Shown here: in pieces, positions 13,004 to 26,140 of the stretch | Numbering within the stretch: position 1 is the stretch's first letter | Layout: the number at the start of each line of letters is the position of its first letter | DNA from: Conidiobolus incongruus B7586 | Lineage: Eukaryota; Entomophthoromycota; Entomophthoromycetes; Entomophthorales; Conidiobolaceae | Assembly (NCBI GenBank): GCA_000697335.1 | Contig: JNEM01011617.1 | Coordinates: forward strand, 42,293-106,292 | Direction: 5' to 3' | DNA length: 64,000 bases | Notes under the pieces: generated by a model | Databases searched by the model: none | Told to the model about the DNA's origin: nothing | What the model saw: only the letters and a program-made list of their open reading frames with translations | Made by a program: the position numbers and the translations under genes

Positions 13004-13999
13004 TTAAATATTTTTAACTTCATTGAAGTATAATTGGATATTTTCAGACCTTTCCGCTAACTCAACATCTTTGTTGTTCACTTTTTGTCCTATATATAAT
13101 CAATTAGAAAAATGATTTGAGTATGAAAATAATTTACCCTTAAAACGAGGAATAATTTGAGATTTGCATATTTTCATCGACTTCCTTATGGTTGGATCAA
13201 CAATAAAAGCCACCAATGTTAAAACACCTGTTAGACCTTTAGTAAATGCCATAAATGGGAACAAACTTTGAAAACGGTACCCAGCCAAAGCCAAAAGGAA
13301 GTAAATAGCCTCAAATGGAAGAGTAATTAGTGTCGAGAGAGGGTACAGGAATGACCTTTGAGCCATCTTTTTTCTTTCCTTCTTGAATTCAGATTGGTCT
13401 TCTTCTGGAATTCCATAATTAGCATAGGTATTAATCCATTTATTTAGACATTTATGTCCCCAAATAGTCACTATTAAACAGATTATCATAGTTGCCCAGA
13501 AAAGAATTACAGAAAATATATCAAATATTTTAGAATATAATGGAGTATCGGAACCAGGAGAACATCCACCCTTGTTTTTACCACTATAGATTCCTAAATA
13601 CTCAAAAACAATCATAACAGGCGCAATGGCAAGGAAGATTCCAATCCAGATAATAATTTCAAATCTTAGAGATGGTTTTTTAAGTTGAACATACACTCTA
13701 TATAAGTGAAAACTAATGGCGATATTAGTAAAACAATAAAATAATCTAGCAAAAACTCTGAATATAGTCAATCGGTGACAATAAGGAGTACCAACATATT
13801 GGGACGTTCCTTTAGCCAAATATTCACCTAAATGAGTGGTAAAGTCTGCAATTGCGATGGAGGTAACCAATCGGATAGTTAGTCTATTCACATGCTTCAG
13901 ATCGATACAACCAAGTACGAAAATAGTCAGAATAACGATAGCGGAACAGGTAAGTCCTATAGGATGCATTACCTTCCCAATTATAACAGTTGCTGACAT
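13004..13999 (-). CDS. Seven-transmembrane GPCR-like receptor, gene A
   Basis: Predicted plasma-membrane receptor of 315 residues. Exon 1 (13999-13138) carries all seven helices. A 48-bp intron (13090-13137) splits Gly288, and exon 2 (13089-13004) adds a tail containing VELAE and ending LYFNEVKNI. The ATG at 13999 is chosen because the frame upstream of it has only a TTG and because MSATVIIGK aligns with genes B and G. The probable loop disulphide joins Cys74 and Cys146. TM3 ends in HLYR (98-101), the place of DRY in rhodopsin-type receptors. The third inner loop is basic (FKKERKKMAQR). TM7 ends DPTIR (268-272), where paralogs have DPAVW or a close variant, an unusual change. Family assignment (cAMP-receptor/Git3-like class) is by layout and short motifs only. 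The ligand is unknown. Its nearest relatives are G and the pseudogene at 21 kb. Confidence 0.88.
13090..13137 (-). other. Intron of gene A
   Basis: A 48-bp phase-1 intron, GTAAATT...TATATAG, with CTAAT about 15 nt before the acceptor. Splicing restores a tail homologous to those of genes G and E, which supports both splice sites. Confidence 0.85.
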
Positions 14000-14057
14000 T
14001 TTCAATCTCAAATCTAAATAATATTAGATTATAATAGATGTTGGTTTAAAATCTTTG

Positions 14058-14065
14058 TATTTATA
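14058..14065 (-). promoter_or_regulatory. TATA box of gene A
   Basis: TATAAATA on the minus strand, 66 bp before the ATG, at the position where all the good paralogs carry a TATA element. Confidence 0.6.
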
Positions 14066-16692
14066 GATTTGACTTTACAATCTAAGTAATTTCGAATTCT
14101 CATTTAATTTTAATATATTCATTTGATGGTAAAATTATCCAATTAAAATTAATCATTTAATTCAATTTTTATCTGTTCTAATGATGATAATATATGCTTA
14201 ATTTTATTATTTGGGAAAATCAATACATTTCTCTACCTAATAACAAATTTATAAATTTAAGTACAAATTAGTGAATCAAAAATCAACTTTAAAATATGAT
14301 AAGATATTATATCGCATATCTTGTATTACAATAAACTATATGATAATGGTTATTATCTATTTTCGCTACAAACCTAATACCGATATTTTGTTAATAATTA
14401 TTGATTTTCTTGAATATTTTAATGTATCAAATTGAATTAAAAAATACATTTATTATAAGTTATAGAGCAAACATTAATATCCTTATTTTACATAAAAGAA
14501 TCTTTTTATTGGAAACAAAAATATTTTAATTAATATATAATCTATAAATGTGAACCAAATTCTATTTTAAATATTATTATTAGCACAACTATTAATTAAG
14601 TTACATATAAGTATATATATCATTTTAAGCGCTGAATTCAATATAGATAATCTTTAAAGAAATATCTAGTCCAATATTAATAAAATATCATTTTTATTTT
14701 ATATCCTTATTTTTTTCAAGATTGAACTTGATATATTTCAATTATTGAATATTATAGTAAAATATTTTAAAACAAATAGAGTTTACTAATATCTTTACTT
14801 TGAATCCCAAAACACAGGTCCGTTTTAGTCAAAAGTTACATATGAGATATTTAATGATAAAATTAATACAAAAATTTACTATATCTTACAAAACAATTTT
14901 TTCAAAATGAACTCTAAATATTTGTAATGATTATTATCGAATAATATTCATTGTGAAAATTTGTATTAATATTTATTCACATGGAATATATATTTAAAAC
15001 ACTGAAACTATAGTTCAAATAGTCCAACAATTGTCAGAATATTATCCAATATAAAAAGACTTCTGTATTGCATAATTTTGAACAGTTCTTTTTAACATAT
15101 ATTCCATAAATAAATATTTATATATCTAAAATTGACGATATATTGAATATTTCAATTTTATCAAAAAAAGATAAATAATATTAATATTTAATATATATCA
15201 CATATTTGATAAAATTTTCACATGTATAAGCCCCTATTTATCAATGGAATATAATATCTAAATTCATATTATTAAAATCGTGGGTAACAATAGTATCAAG
15301 ATATCATATATGTATTTAATCAGAAAAAATATACCAATTAATTTTGAATAAAATTTATATTAATATATGGTCAAGCTTGAGTAAATTCTTTTGAATCAAT
15401 GTAATAATAAACAAAATTTAATGTTATGTTCTCCAAAAATTCAAAAATAACTTAGAATATTTTTTATTTAATGTAATTATCAAGTAAGAATTGATAAATA
15501 TTCTGTTCAAATCTTTATATTCTCATCAATATAAAGACTCTTCATCCTGTATTTATATTTGGATTTAATGATAATGGAGAATTAAACGCAACAGTTACTT
15601 CAAACTGCATAGAATTTGTTTCCATTTTCTAACAAATATAGTGTGATAAAATTCTTATACTTTGGGAATGTTATAAATGTATTGTTATATAGAGGTTAGT
15701 TCAAAATTCAAATATCAGTTTCAAAATATTTAGGAAATGATATTAGAGGAATAAGTTGATAATTTGATTTTAGATTACTTGTTAAAAGAAAAAATTTGAT
15801 CTAAATATTTTAATTTGAGAATTTTAATCAATATATATAAATGTATAAATTGAATATACTGGAATAATCCTATATTAAACATGGATGAATATTTATTTAG
15901 TTTAATTAGTGATCATTTCAAATTATTTATATTTAATCCCAATTAAATATAAATTAAATGATCAAATTAACATTATAATATAAAATATTAATCTTGTTAT
16001 AAATTTAAATTATTTACAATTCCAGAGACTTTGTTATGGCAAATATTGATATTAAAACTTGCATCATTGAAAGTCATTTTCAGCTACTAAAAATGATGAT
16101 TCAAATGAATGTCAGTTTAAATTAGTGTATAAAAAAACAAAAGGAAATTCTACCTATATTTGAACCAATTTTCGTCTTTTTTATATATTAAGCATTTTTC
16201 TGTTACCAACTCATTTGTTATCCTTATCATAATAACATCTTTTAATGAGAACACTCATGACCTTGAAATTCACATACTCAACAAATCTTATGATAAATAT
16301 AATGCTTCGTCAATATAAAAATATCAACATTAAACCATACTATTTTAATACAAATTTTACATATCTAAATATTTGAATATAATTAGAATTAATTTTAATA
16401 ATGGCTGAATTAATAAAAGTAAATATTTAAACTTTAATTGACAATAAAAAGTCTCAATATCATTTGCTTCAATTAATCACTTAAATATAATAATTGTTTT
16501 AGAAATTTCAAAAATATTATTTCTCAAAGCAAATGTCAAAAAATAATAACAGTTTATAAGTATAATTATTTTCTTTTAATAATGTATAATAGTTCAGAAC
16601 TTATCAAATTTATGTAATAAATGAACTATTATCCTCTAGACAAATTTAATATATAATTCTCAATCTAGAGAGTTATAATTATAGTTTATTAA
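14066..16692. other. AT-rich spacer
   Basis: No gene recognised. A 29-codon ATG frame at 16036 is too short to support. Confidence 0.5.
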
Positions 16693-17687
16693 CTATGAAT
16701 TCAACTTTGTTTGAGAGTCAGAAATTGAATTCATTTCGAGATTGGTATCATTTTTCAAATTTTTGTTTGTTAACCCTAAATATAATGAATAAAGTTTGTA
16801 AAGAATAATGTCGTATGTATACCTCTATACCGGTTAATTATCTGAGATTTAGCGATTCGAGCAGAACGCCAAACTGCAGGATCAATCGAAAAAGCAATGA
16901 ATGTAAGCACTCCTGTCAAACCCTTTGTGAAAGCCATGAATGGAAAGAGCTGTTGAAATCGATACCCAATAGTAGCGAGCGAAAAATAGATCGCTTCAAA
17001 AGGTAAAGTAACACAAGTAGATAATGGATACAGAAATGCTCTTTGAGCCATTTTCCTTTTGTTTTGTTTGAAATTACTTTGCTCTTCTTCGTTGACTTGA
17101 CAAATGGCAAAGGAATTGATCCAAATGTTAAGGCTCTTATGGCCAGTATAGGTGACATAAACGCAAATCAATATAGTGCTCCAAAATAAAATCACAGAAA
17201 TAATATCAAAAATTTTTGTATATAAAGGATTGTCGGATCCAGGAGCACATCCTTTTTTGTTTTTCTTATCAGTATAGATACCCATGGAATGAAATACTAT
17301 CATAATAGGAGCGATTAAAAGCAACATTACCATCCATACAACTAATTCGAATCTCCAATTCGATTTTTTCAATTGTACTAATCCACGATACAGATGATAG
17401 CTGATAGCAATGTTAGTAGAACAATAAAATAATCTTGAAAACACCCTGAAAATTGTTAAATTTTCACAATACTGAGTTCCAACAAGATGTCAAGTTCCTT
17501 TGGCCAAATACTCACCCATGTGTGTAGAAAAATCTGCAATAGCAATAGCTGTAATTAATCTGATGGTCATTCGATTGATATGCTTCAAGTCGATGCACCC
17601 AAGAATGAATATTGCTAATAACACCAACAAGGAACAAGAGAAGCCAATTGGGTGCATAATTTTACCTATAACAACAGTTATCGACAT
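16693..17687 (-). pseudogene. GPCR-like receptor gene B, interrupted by one in-frame TGA
   Basis: Complete in every respect but one. ATG at 17687, seven helices, an intron at 16776-16822 splitting Gly289, and a tail beginning GLTNKNLKND and ending DSQTKLNS give a 316-codon frame. Codon 66, at 17490-17492, is TGA. It falls in the loop between TM2 and TM3, where gene A has TCC (Ser), so a single C-to-G change from TCA would explain it. TGA is not used inside any other receptor here and tryptophan is TGG, so recoding is unlikely. Cys74, HLYR (98-101), the second-loop cysteine and DPAVW are all intact, and the TATA box and splice sites are preserved. It is therefore either a very young pseudogene, a null allele, or a sequencing error in an active gene. 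Tail and sequence are closest to F and H. Confidence 0.85.
16776..16822 (-). other. Intron of gene B
   Basis: A 47-bp phase-1 intron from GTATACATAC to ATATTTAG. Splicing yields a tail matching that of gene H (GLTNKNLK against GLTGKKQK, both followed by an SQ motif), so the intron still looks functional despite the upstream TGA. Confidence 0.82.
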
Positions 17688-17756
17688 ATTGATGAATTAA
17701 TTAAATTTAATTTTATCAAAAATAACATTTAAAATCCACTATAACTATGTTTTCTA

Positions 17757-17764
17757 TTTATATA
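17757..17764 (-). promoter_or_regulatory. TATA box of gene B
   Basis: TATATAAA on the minus strand, 77 bp before the ATG. It remains intact although the coding frame is interrupted. Confidence 0.65.
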
Positions 17765-20700
17765 ACCAATAATATTTCTCATGAAATAAAAACTAAATTA
17801 TATAAATAATATTAATATACAATATATTTAAAATTGAGTAAATTTTATATTTATTTTTGAATGAAATATTACAGTTGCCATATTGTATGATTTAAATTTC
17901 TATCTGGTATGTTATTATCTGAGGGAATTAAACTAATTTTTTAATTCAAAATGACAATGTTTGGGATTTTTTTTACATATAACAGGATTTGAAATATGTT
18001 AAAATATGTATGAATTTCTAATAGGACGAGATATTAATAAGTAGTATATTTATAATATATTAAAAAAATAAAATTACCTGTTATATATTATTAAAAATGA
18101 TTTCCTATAAATTTGATGTAACAATAAAACTTTATTTTCAAATAAAAGAAGCTATAATCCAATTACAAGTATTTCAATTCCGATAACCTTATATTTTATT
18201 ATATTAGTAAAATTGTTTTTAATAATTTTCTTTTGATTATTATAGAAATTTTCTAATAAAATCATTTTCTTGCTTTATTTATTTGCATGTTGTAAAAATT
18301 TCAAAATTTTTAGAATGAATTTAGACATAATATTTGGAAATCAAAAGATAATACATTAAAATATTTTTTGATATATTGACAGAATTAGTATATTATTCTT
18401 ACAGAATATTTTAAAAATGATTATTACTTATATATTTAATATAGTTTTTATAAAATTAAAATAAAGTCCAAAAATTTTGCAGTTGTTAAAAATTGATTGA
18501 TAATTTTGGATTCATACTAAAACTACTCTATCAACTATGGTGCTCAAATGATTATAAATAGTTATATATTAATATTATTTCATGACTTAATCAATCAATT
18601 TTAATATCGGTTCAAATATAAATAATTTTTGTACTATTTAAGGTTTTTCGTAATTTATTTTGTGATCTAATATTTGATATAATGTTATTTTTTTTGTAAT
18701 CAAGAGATGGGTAACTAGATATAACTTTATATAAATTTGCATAGTTTGATTTTAAAATCTTTAAATATCAAAATTTGAATTCAATGATAATTGGCATATA
18801 ATACTTGTATATTTAATTACATTTTTTTATAATTTGATTTCAAAATACAAATTCATTTTACTAAATTTATTTATTTTGTATTTTAATGATCAAGATTAAA
18901 ATATATATTATATTCCATAATGCAAACATATTTAAAGGAAAGTGTATTATAAATATTATCATATATTCCTCAGAACCTACTAGTATTATTATCTAATAGA
19001 AATTCAACATTTGTACAAATAATGCGGATTTTGTTTTTATAAATAGTATTGGTGATATTTGATTTTTTAGTATAATCATCATTTTTATTATTAACAAAAA
19101 TATTTTATTAAGATAAATTGTATTTGAAAAAAATACTGTTCATCAAAAAAAAGAATCAATTCAATTTATTCATACAATATTTTGTATTGATGTATATTGT
19201 TGTGATTTATGTTGTTATAAACCTTTTTCACAATTCATCAATGTATATTTTAGCCAAAAATTAGAAATAAGTGGTGGATATCAAACTCAGTTTAAAATCC
19301 GTATCATATAAACTAATATCATTAGAAATATATATTATATGAATATTTACCAATCATATGATTTTATTACTCATTTTATTAAACCTTAAATAACTATACA
19401 AATAATCAAGAAAATTAATTGGTGTCAGTTTAAATAAATTTTGATACAAACAAAATTTGTTATTGGAAATACTTATTTGAATTGATTTTATTATTAATAA
19501 CCCCAAAGTTCAAATATAACTGATTATTTCTATAATTCCAAGTTCATATTTTTAATATTAAATTCCTATAAATTAATAGTTTAAAGGCGAATTTCGCACT
19601 AAATGCATATATACCAACTTGCGACATAATAGTTTATCAACCTATTATAGAAAACTAAAAATTTAACTTTTTGTATTGCTTGAGTCAGCTGAATTGATTT
19701 ATGAATTTACCACATAAAAATTTTTATTTAATAAGTAATAAATCATGGCTCTTGCCCCAAATTGAAAATACATTATCTAAGTAATTATTATATTAATACT
19801 AATATTATAAAATGAAGCATCAGTGTACTATCAATAAGTTAGCTTTATTAGTTATATAATCTATATTCAATGCTGTTATTCAATTTTTGTATTCTATTAG
19901 AATAATCAATAGGTATCAAGTATAATTATCTGCTACAGCAAAAGATTTTTTTAAATATCAAATTTGAATTTTATAATTGAAGTTGATTTCTCACAATACA
20001 ATGATAACATAATGTAATCTTTTTTTAATTATGCCAAAATATAACTATATATTTCACATAAATACAAATGTGTTTAATACTAATATATATATATATTATC
20101 CATCTGATTTTATAACCTTTTATTCATAAAATGGAATGGCGTGATATATATTACTTTCAACTATTAGAATAAAATAAAATTTATGGTCTAAACTAAACAG
20201 TATCATGTATTTGAATTTTGACAATAAGATATTAATAATTATATATCCTGCCATGGTAATTGCATATTAGATTTCATTATAAAATCAGTAAGAATAATAT
20301 TTATCAAATATATCTATTAACAAACTTTTGAACTTGTATATATTGAAATTGAGTTATTGGTGTTTGGATATTATGAATAAGGTATTTATATTTCATCTCA
20401 ATCAAAAAACAGTTGATATATTAAGTTATATTTGTATAAATCCAACTTTTAATGAGAATATAATGGCTAAGGAAAACTATATATTTATAAGTTGGAACTA
20501 AATATTTTTAACATATTTTTTTAACTTGAATTTTGAAAACGATATCACTGAACAAAATCTTAATAATATATTACTCATTTAGTTGAAATTAATATAACTA
20601 CTTATCTGAGATAATATAATATATTTGGTTCAGTAGTGGCACTTAATAAAGCTTAAATAATTTATTAATATGCTATTTCAAATAAACTAAGGTTAAGTAT

Positions 20701-21164
20701 TGAATTCAATTATTAAGTGTATGATATTTAAATAGTTAAAACTGATGTTAAAATCAATTTTAAAAATATATATTGATTTTATATCAAATTATTCTACAAA
20801 CTATTCAGGGCAGGTTTTTAGTTGTATACTTTATATTTATAAATATAAACTTATGTGTATAAATAAAACTATATTTAATCTTTAATTTTTTGAAGAATAA
20901 ACGTTTATTTATAATTCAAATAGAATGAATATCAAAATGATATAATGATCATAATATATACAAGAAAACTGTATTTATAATATTAACTAAATTTATTGTA
21001 TTTTTGGTTATCTAATTTATCATTTCAATTTTATATATTATATTTTTTTATATTATTGAAATATAAATTGAAATTTTGAGATCATTAATGTAAGATAATA
21101 TAATGATGGCTGATTAATTGGCCAAAATATTTTGTTATATAATATTAATTTAATTTTTTATTTT
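17765..21164. other. AT-rich spacer
   Basis: About 3.4 kb of A+T-rich DNA without a recognisable gene. Slightly G/C-raised stretches near 19585-19700 show no consistent frame. Confidence 0.5.
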
Positions 21165-22012
21165 CAATCAGTATTTTCAAGGATTAAAGATTTACATATT
21201 TTAATATACTTCCGAATAGTTGGATCAATAACGAATGCAATCAATGTTAATACTCCTGTAAGTACTTTAGTTAATGTCATAAATGGGAATAAAGCTGGAA
21301 TAGAATATCGAGCAAGAGCCAAAAAAAGTAATTCGCTTCAAGTAGAAGGGTAATCAAAGTCTAGGGAGGACTCAGGAAGGATGTTTCAGCAACTTTTTTC
21401 TATTTTTTTGTATTCAAATCGGCACTTTACTAAATTCCATGGTTAACACAGGAATTGATGTATCAAGTAAAAACAATCTTTAAATAGTCATTATCAAATA
21501 GATTATGATATTGTACAGAAAAGAATTGTATAAAATAAAACAAATATTCTAGATTACAATGGATTATTGGAACCAGAACCATATCCAGCTTTATTGATGG
21601 TATCATTATAAATACCTAGATTCTCATAAGTAATCATAACAGGTGCAATGGTGAGAAAGATTCCAATCCAAATAATAATCTCAAACATTATAGATGGTTT
21701 TTTAAGTTGAACATATACTCTGTATAAGTGAAAATTCATAGCTCCATTAGTAAAACAATCTGGCAAAAGCTCGAAATATAATTAATTGGTGACAATAAAG
21801 GGTACCAACATATTGTAATGCTTTTTTAGCTGAGTATTTAAAAACATGAGTCCGAAGGTCTGCTATTATGACAGGTGCAGTCAATTGGATGGTTAGTCTG
21901 CTCACATGCTTTAGGTCGACACACTCAAGTAAGAAATATTCATAATAATGAACACCAAGCTGATAAATCCTATTTAGTGTATAACTTTTTCAATTATATC
22001 ATTTGATGTCAT
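21165..22012 (-). pseudogene. Receptor pseudogene P2, related to gene A
   Basis: Clear but disrupted relative of gene A. The start codon is kept at 22010-22012 (MTSNDIIEKVIH) but codon 13 is TAA where A has Pro. The TM1-TM3 part is broken by further stops and frame changes. The stretch 21766-21554 stays open and reads FHLYRVYVQLKKPS, then FEIIIWIGIF, as in A, with the loop cysteine of GCSPGSD changed to Tyr (GYGSGSN). The TM5-TM6 region is eroded. TM7 is again readable (VLTGVLTLIAFVIDPTIRK), sharing the unusual DPTIR with A. No conserved tail exon or TATAAA box could be identified. Confidence 0.9.
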
Positions 22013-24018
22013 AATTTCTACTCTAATATATTGAACTAATATCATATAATTATTAATTTTTGGTCACTGTATATTTTTTATTATATCAATCATTTACAGT
22101 AATTTTTGATTTTCTGATTATTTAATATGTTTAAGGAAATTTATATACTACAAAAATGGTCAATCAGTAATTCATTCCAATATAAGTATATTCAGATTAC
22201 CCAAATGAAAAACAAAATTCCACTGATAATTTAACCCGATCTAAATAAATATAACAATTATATATATTTCGTTTATTTATATGTAGCAATCAATTGATAT
22301 TCCAATCCAATAAAGTACTCTTAAGAGTTTACAAAAATCTTGAGTAATTTGAGAAAAGAAGTACATAATATAAACTCAATCATTCGTTTTGACTATTAGA
22401 TATTAATCAAATATATATCAAATAAATATCCTTGACAACTTGAGATATTAGAAATATTTTTATTCAAAATTCCCATTATATGTCAACTATGTTTCTCAAC
22501 CACAGTGTATCTTGATACATCTAATATTACTATACTACATTTATTACTATTAGTACATAAAGTATTATTACAGCTTTATTTATCATAATATGATTATTTA
22601 TTACACTTGTTCAATTAAAATTGAGAGCTTAATCGGTTTTAAATATTATTTTTTTTATCTAATAATTAATAAAATTCAAAAATCGGGATCCTATAGAGTT
22701 GTATTTATACTCATTAGTTTTAATCAAAGAAATTAAACCAGTTAAAAATTATTCAGACCAGAAATTGTCCCTATACCTTACAATCGCGATATATCATTCA
22801 TCTTTCTACATTTTATAGTACAAAAACTAATTAAACGTAAATTAAAGATTAACAATTTAATAGATATGCTCAATTTATTAAATATTACTAGAATTATAAA
22901 GCTAAGTTAAGCTATCTCCTTTGATTTAATAAATTTAGAAATTTTGTATTTTTTTCAAGGTTGATAGATTTTAATTACATAATATATTTATAATTAGATT
23001 TCAAAAATCAAATGATGAATTTACTAACTATTTTTAAAAGTATTAATGATAAAGTTCTTTTAGCTAATATTTTATCTTATATATTATACCTCATCATTTG
23101 ATCCTTTTGGTAATTGCCTTTTTCTCTTATCTATTTTATTTGAAAAAACTAAATATATAAGTACTTTAATTATTTTTATTTCAATTGGAATTTTATCAAA
23201 TGACATATTATCATAAATTGAGTATTTAAAATGATATTATATTACAAAAGTTGTTTTTAATTGACAATATTCTAATTACTAACTTTTCATTATATTTTGA
23301 GGATAAAACAATTTTATATCCTATTATCGTAGAATCTTCGCCTCTTTTTTATACATACTATATCATATATATATATATATATATTAATTTCTCCTGTTTA
23401 TACTCTATAAGTTTATATTCAATAACTATTAATATTAGTTGAAATACAAATATAGATAATTAGTGGAAATATTATATATGAGTCAGTTTAATAAAATATT
23501 GATATTTATCCGAAATAATATGGAATGACTTCTTTTATTATTAAATTTAATAATAGCTCTTTTGATTCTTCAAGTTTTATTATAATCAATGGTACATATA
23601 ATAAAATATATTACTACAAAAAAATGAATATATAATAGATTTATATTTCATAAATAAATAGAAATACTGAAATTTTTTATATAAGTTCTGGTTATAAGAT
23701 TTTTTTTTCAATTTAGATCAATTTGATATCTCAATTAACAACTATAGTACTAATTGTTATAATTTGATTAATTTTTTAATATACAGATTAATTAATAGAA
23801 AGATTATTTTAGCTTATTTTAGCTTATTTTATGCATTTTTTAAATTATAAGTGATTTATCTCATATTTCTATTAATTAATCTAAGCTTAGGCATTAGTAT
23901 ATATAATATACTTTTATTATTAATATTAAACTATTTTAATTAAAAAATAATTAAAATAAAAAGCTATATAATAATATATTTTTTACTTTATTAATAAGAG
24001 AAATGATAATAATAAAAA
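22013..24018. other. AT-rich spacer with short tandem words
   Basis: No gene recognised. It contains an (AT)n run at about 23362-23384 and a tandem TTTTAGCTTA duplication near 23811-23833. The frame at 23251-23442 includes the AT run and looks non-coding. Confidence 0.45.
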
Positions 24019-24050
24019 TTTTTCTATTTTATTTAGATAAAATAGAAAAA
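24019..24050. repeat. Perfect 14-bp hairpin
   Basis: TTTTTCTATTTTAT at 24019-24032 is exactly complementary to ATAAAATAGAAAAA at 24037-24050 across a 4-nt TTAG loop. No gene neighbours it. Its role is unknown. Confidence 0.8.
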
Positions 24051-24148
24051 ATGTCACTTTTGGCTTTAAATATACAAATCTAGCAATAAATGATGTTTTA
24101 GATATAATATTTTTTTATTATTTGCTTACAAATCCTTAATGATTTTAA

Positions 24149-24165
24149 AGGGTTTAGGGTTAGGT
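24149..24165 (+). repeat. Short telomere-like interstitial motif
   Basis: AGGGTTTAGGGTTAGG, about two and a half units of TTAGGG/TTTAGGG-type sequence, stands out in DNA with very few G residues. It is too short to prove a telomeric origin. Confidence 0.4.
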
Positions 24166-24656
24166 TCTAGTAATACTAAAATAAAGACCTATTGATGGTC
24201 ATTATTTAATTTAAGGATAATTAAATTTAACTTTAAACTTTTAATTAAAGATATTTTAATGTAAAAATAATTGTGAATGAATATGTATAGTGTGAAAATA
24301 TTCTTTGTCTTATATATTTTATTATAAAAAATCCTTTAAACTAAGAATATGTTTGAACAATCAAAAATTACAAAGTTTGCTATTTTTTTCTCCATAGTTA
24401 AATATAATAAAATTGAAAAAAAAACTTAATAAATTTCAGGAAAAAATATATATATGAATTTGTATTGAATAGATTACTGTATATAATTTTAAAATATTAA
24501 TCACTTCAAATTCGAGAATTTTCAAATAGAACTCTAAGTTAAAAATATCTAAATAATTCATAATATATATAAAATAATAATTTCAAATCATTTAAAATAA
24601 ATATTACAACAAAGCAAATTATATGTATTCTGATTAAAATTTTAGTTAGTATAATT

Positions 24657-24965
24657 TATTCCAAAAATCGTCACAAAGTAGGGGTGGAATTAAAAAATAT
24701 TTAATCTACTTCGACTTATTACAAACTTTATATAAAGGATTCAGTGATTCTGATAAGTACAGAAAGGCATTAAGTGCTCAATATCTTATCCGATTTATAA
24801 TTTTGGTTTCTTGACACCTCTGGCCAAAAGAACATTTTTAAATAAAAGGGATAATTGATGATTTTTTGAACTAAAAGAATCATTACTAGATCATAGACTC
24901 AAGGTGGTGGGTCTTGTTTTTTCTCTACTTGCCATCTCGGTCTCAAATGTAAGTTTATAACAATA
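24657..24965 (+). other. G/C-raised island, possible exon or gene relic
   Basis: This stretch is visibly richer in G/C than its surroundings. One plus-strand frame reads SDSDKYRKALSAQYLIRFII before a stop near 24813. A second reads ELKESLLDHRLKVVGLVFS and runs into AAT|GTAAGT near 24950, a good 5' splice-site consensus. A TATATAAA lies near 24732. I do not recognise a protein. The two frames are out of register, so a decayed exon pair or an unknown non-coding transcript are both possible. Confidence 0.3.
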
Positions 24966-25789
24966 TATATTTAGAAAATCAATAATATTGTATAACATAT
25001 GCTTCTAAAACACAATTTTTCAAAATTCTATAATTCTGGTTAAATAATGCTAATATTTTTACATATTTCAAAAACAGGTTAAATGAATTGTATTTAAAAC
25101 AATAATAAAAAAATAATAAAAATTATTATATACTATAGTTATATCGAAAATAAGAGAAATTTTAAGTTTATAGGAGAATGATTAATCCATTAATTAATTA
25201 AGAAAATATTAAATATGACAGTACTTGCGATTAATAAACTTCTTTTAATGAATACTCGATTGAATCAATTTTAAAATAATTTCAAGGGTTGTAAAGGAAT
25301 TGTCAAACACCATTTCATTATATTATCAATTAAAATAGTTTAATAGATTAATGGAAAAATATCATGCTTAATTGAGAGCCTTTTAGTGTATAAGATATAT
25401 CCTTCACAAATCAAAGTGAGGAAATCTTTGAAAATTTGATATATTATAATGAATTAATATATTATCATCCAATTTTAATATTAATCAAAATATGAAATTT
25501 AATTAAAAAAATTATGATAGTTTATAATATTTGAGAACATTATGTTTTTATACAGAAATTTAAATATTCATATATTTGGGAGTCGTGATGATGGATTAAT
25601 AGCTAATATCAACATCAATTTTTATTTTAATACTTTAAGAAGAATATTTAACAAAGTTACAGAATTTTGCTTAGGGTATTTTTGAAAGATTTTATTGAGA
25701 ATATCAAAATTTTCAATATTTATCAAATTCGTGTATGTCTAGTCAACAAAAAGAATTAATTATTTTGTATTGATTGGTTGAATATATTA
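24966..25789. other. AT-rich spacer
   Basis: No feature recognised. Confidence 0.5.
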
Positions 25790-26140
25790 TTAAGTATAGA
25801 AGACTTAGTGCCATAAATTTTAAAATAAGTTTTGATTGAATGATCAATTAGTACTATCATCAAATCTTATTGTTGTATTTCAAAATCAACTGTTAATCTC
25901 GATTCGATAATTAAGCTGATTCTATTTATAATTCAGACTGGCTTTATCAGACAATAATTAAAGGATACTTTTTATTAGTATATCATTCACTAAATCAACT
26001 ATTTAAATAAGTTTGTTAACTAATAGTTTACCAACAACCATTTTTATTGAAAAAACTTACTATATACACAGTAATTTATCAAATATATTCAAAATTTTTA
26101 TTATTAATGAGATTTTAAACTTGGATCAATTTTGAAAAAA
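25790..26140 (+). repeat. Dispersed repeat R1, copy 2
   Basis: Matches 39440-39850 directly and 4790-5035 in reverse. Landmarks are ATTGTTGTATTTCAAAAT, TTATCAGACAATAATTAAAG, GATACTTTTTATTAG and AACCATTTTTATTG. It lies about 0.6 kb upstream of receptor gene C, in the same direction. Non-coding, with approximate ends. Confidence 0.7.

Noticed and set aside
16036-16125. 29-codon ATG frame (MANIDIKTCI...)
   Set aside because: Too short and without promoter, homolog or neighbour to support it.
17460-17500. Possible intron removing the TGA of gene B
   Set aside because: No GT..AG pair nearby keeps the conserved loop and frame; the sequence on both sides aligns to paralogs without a gap.
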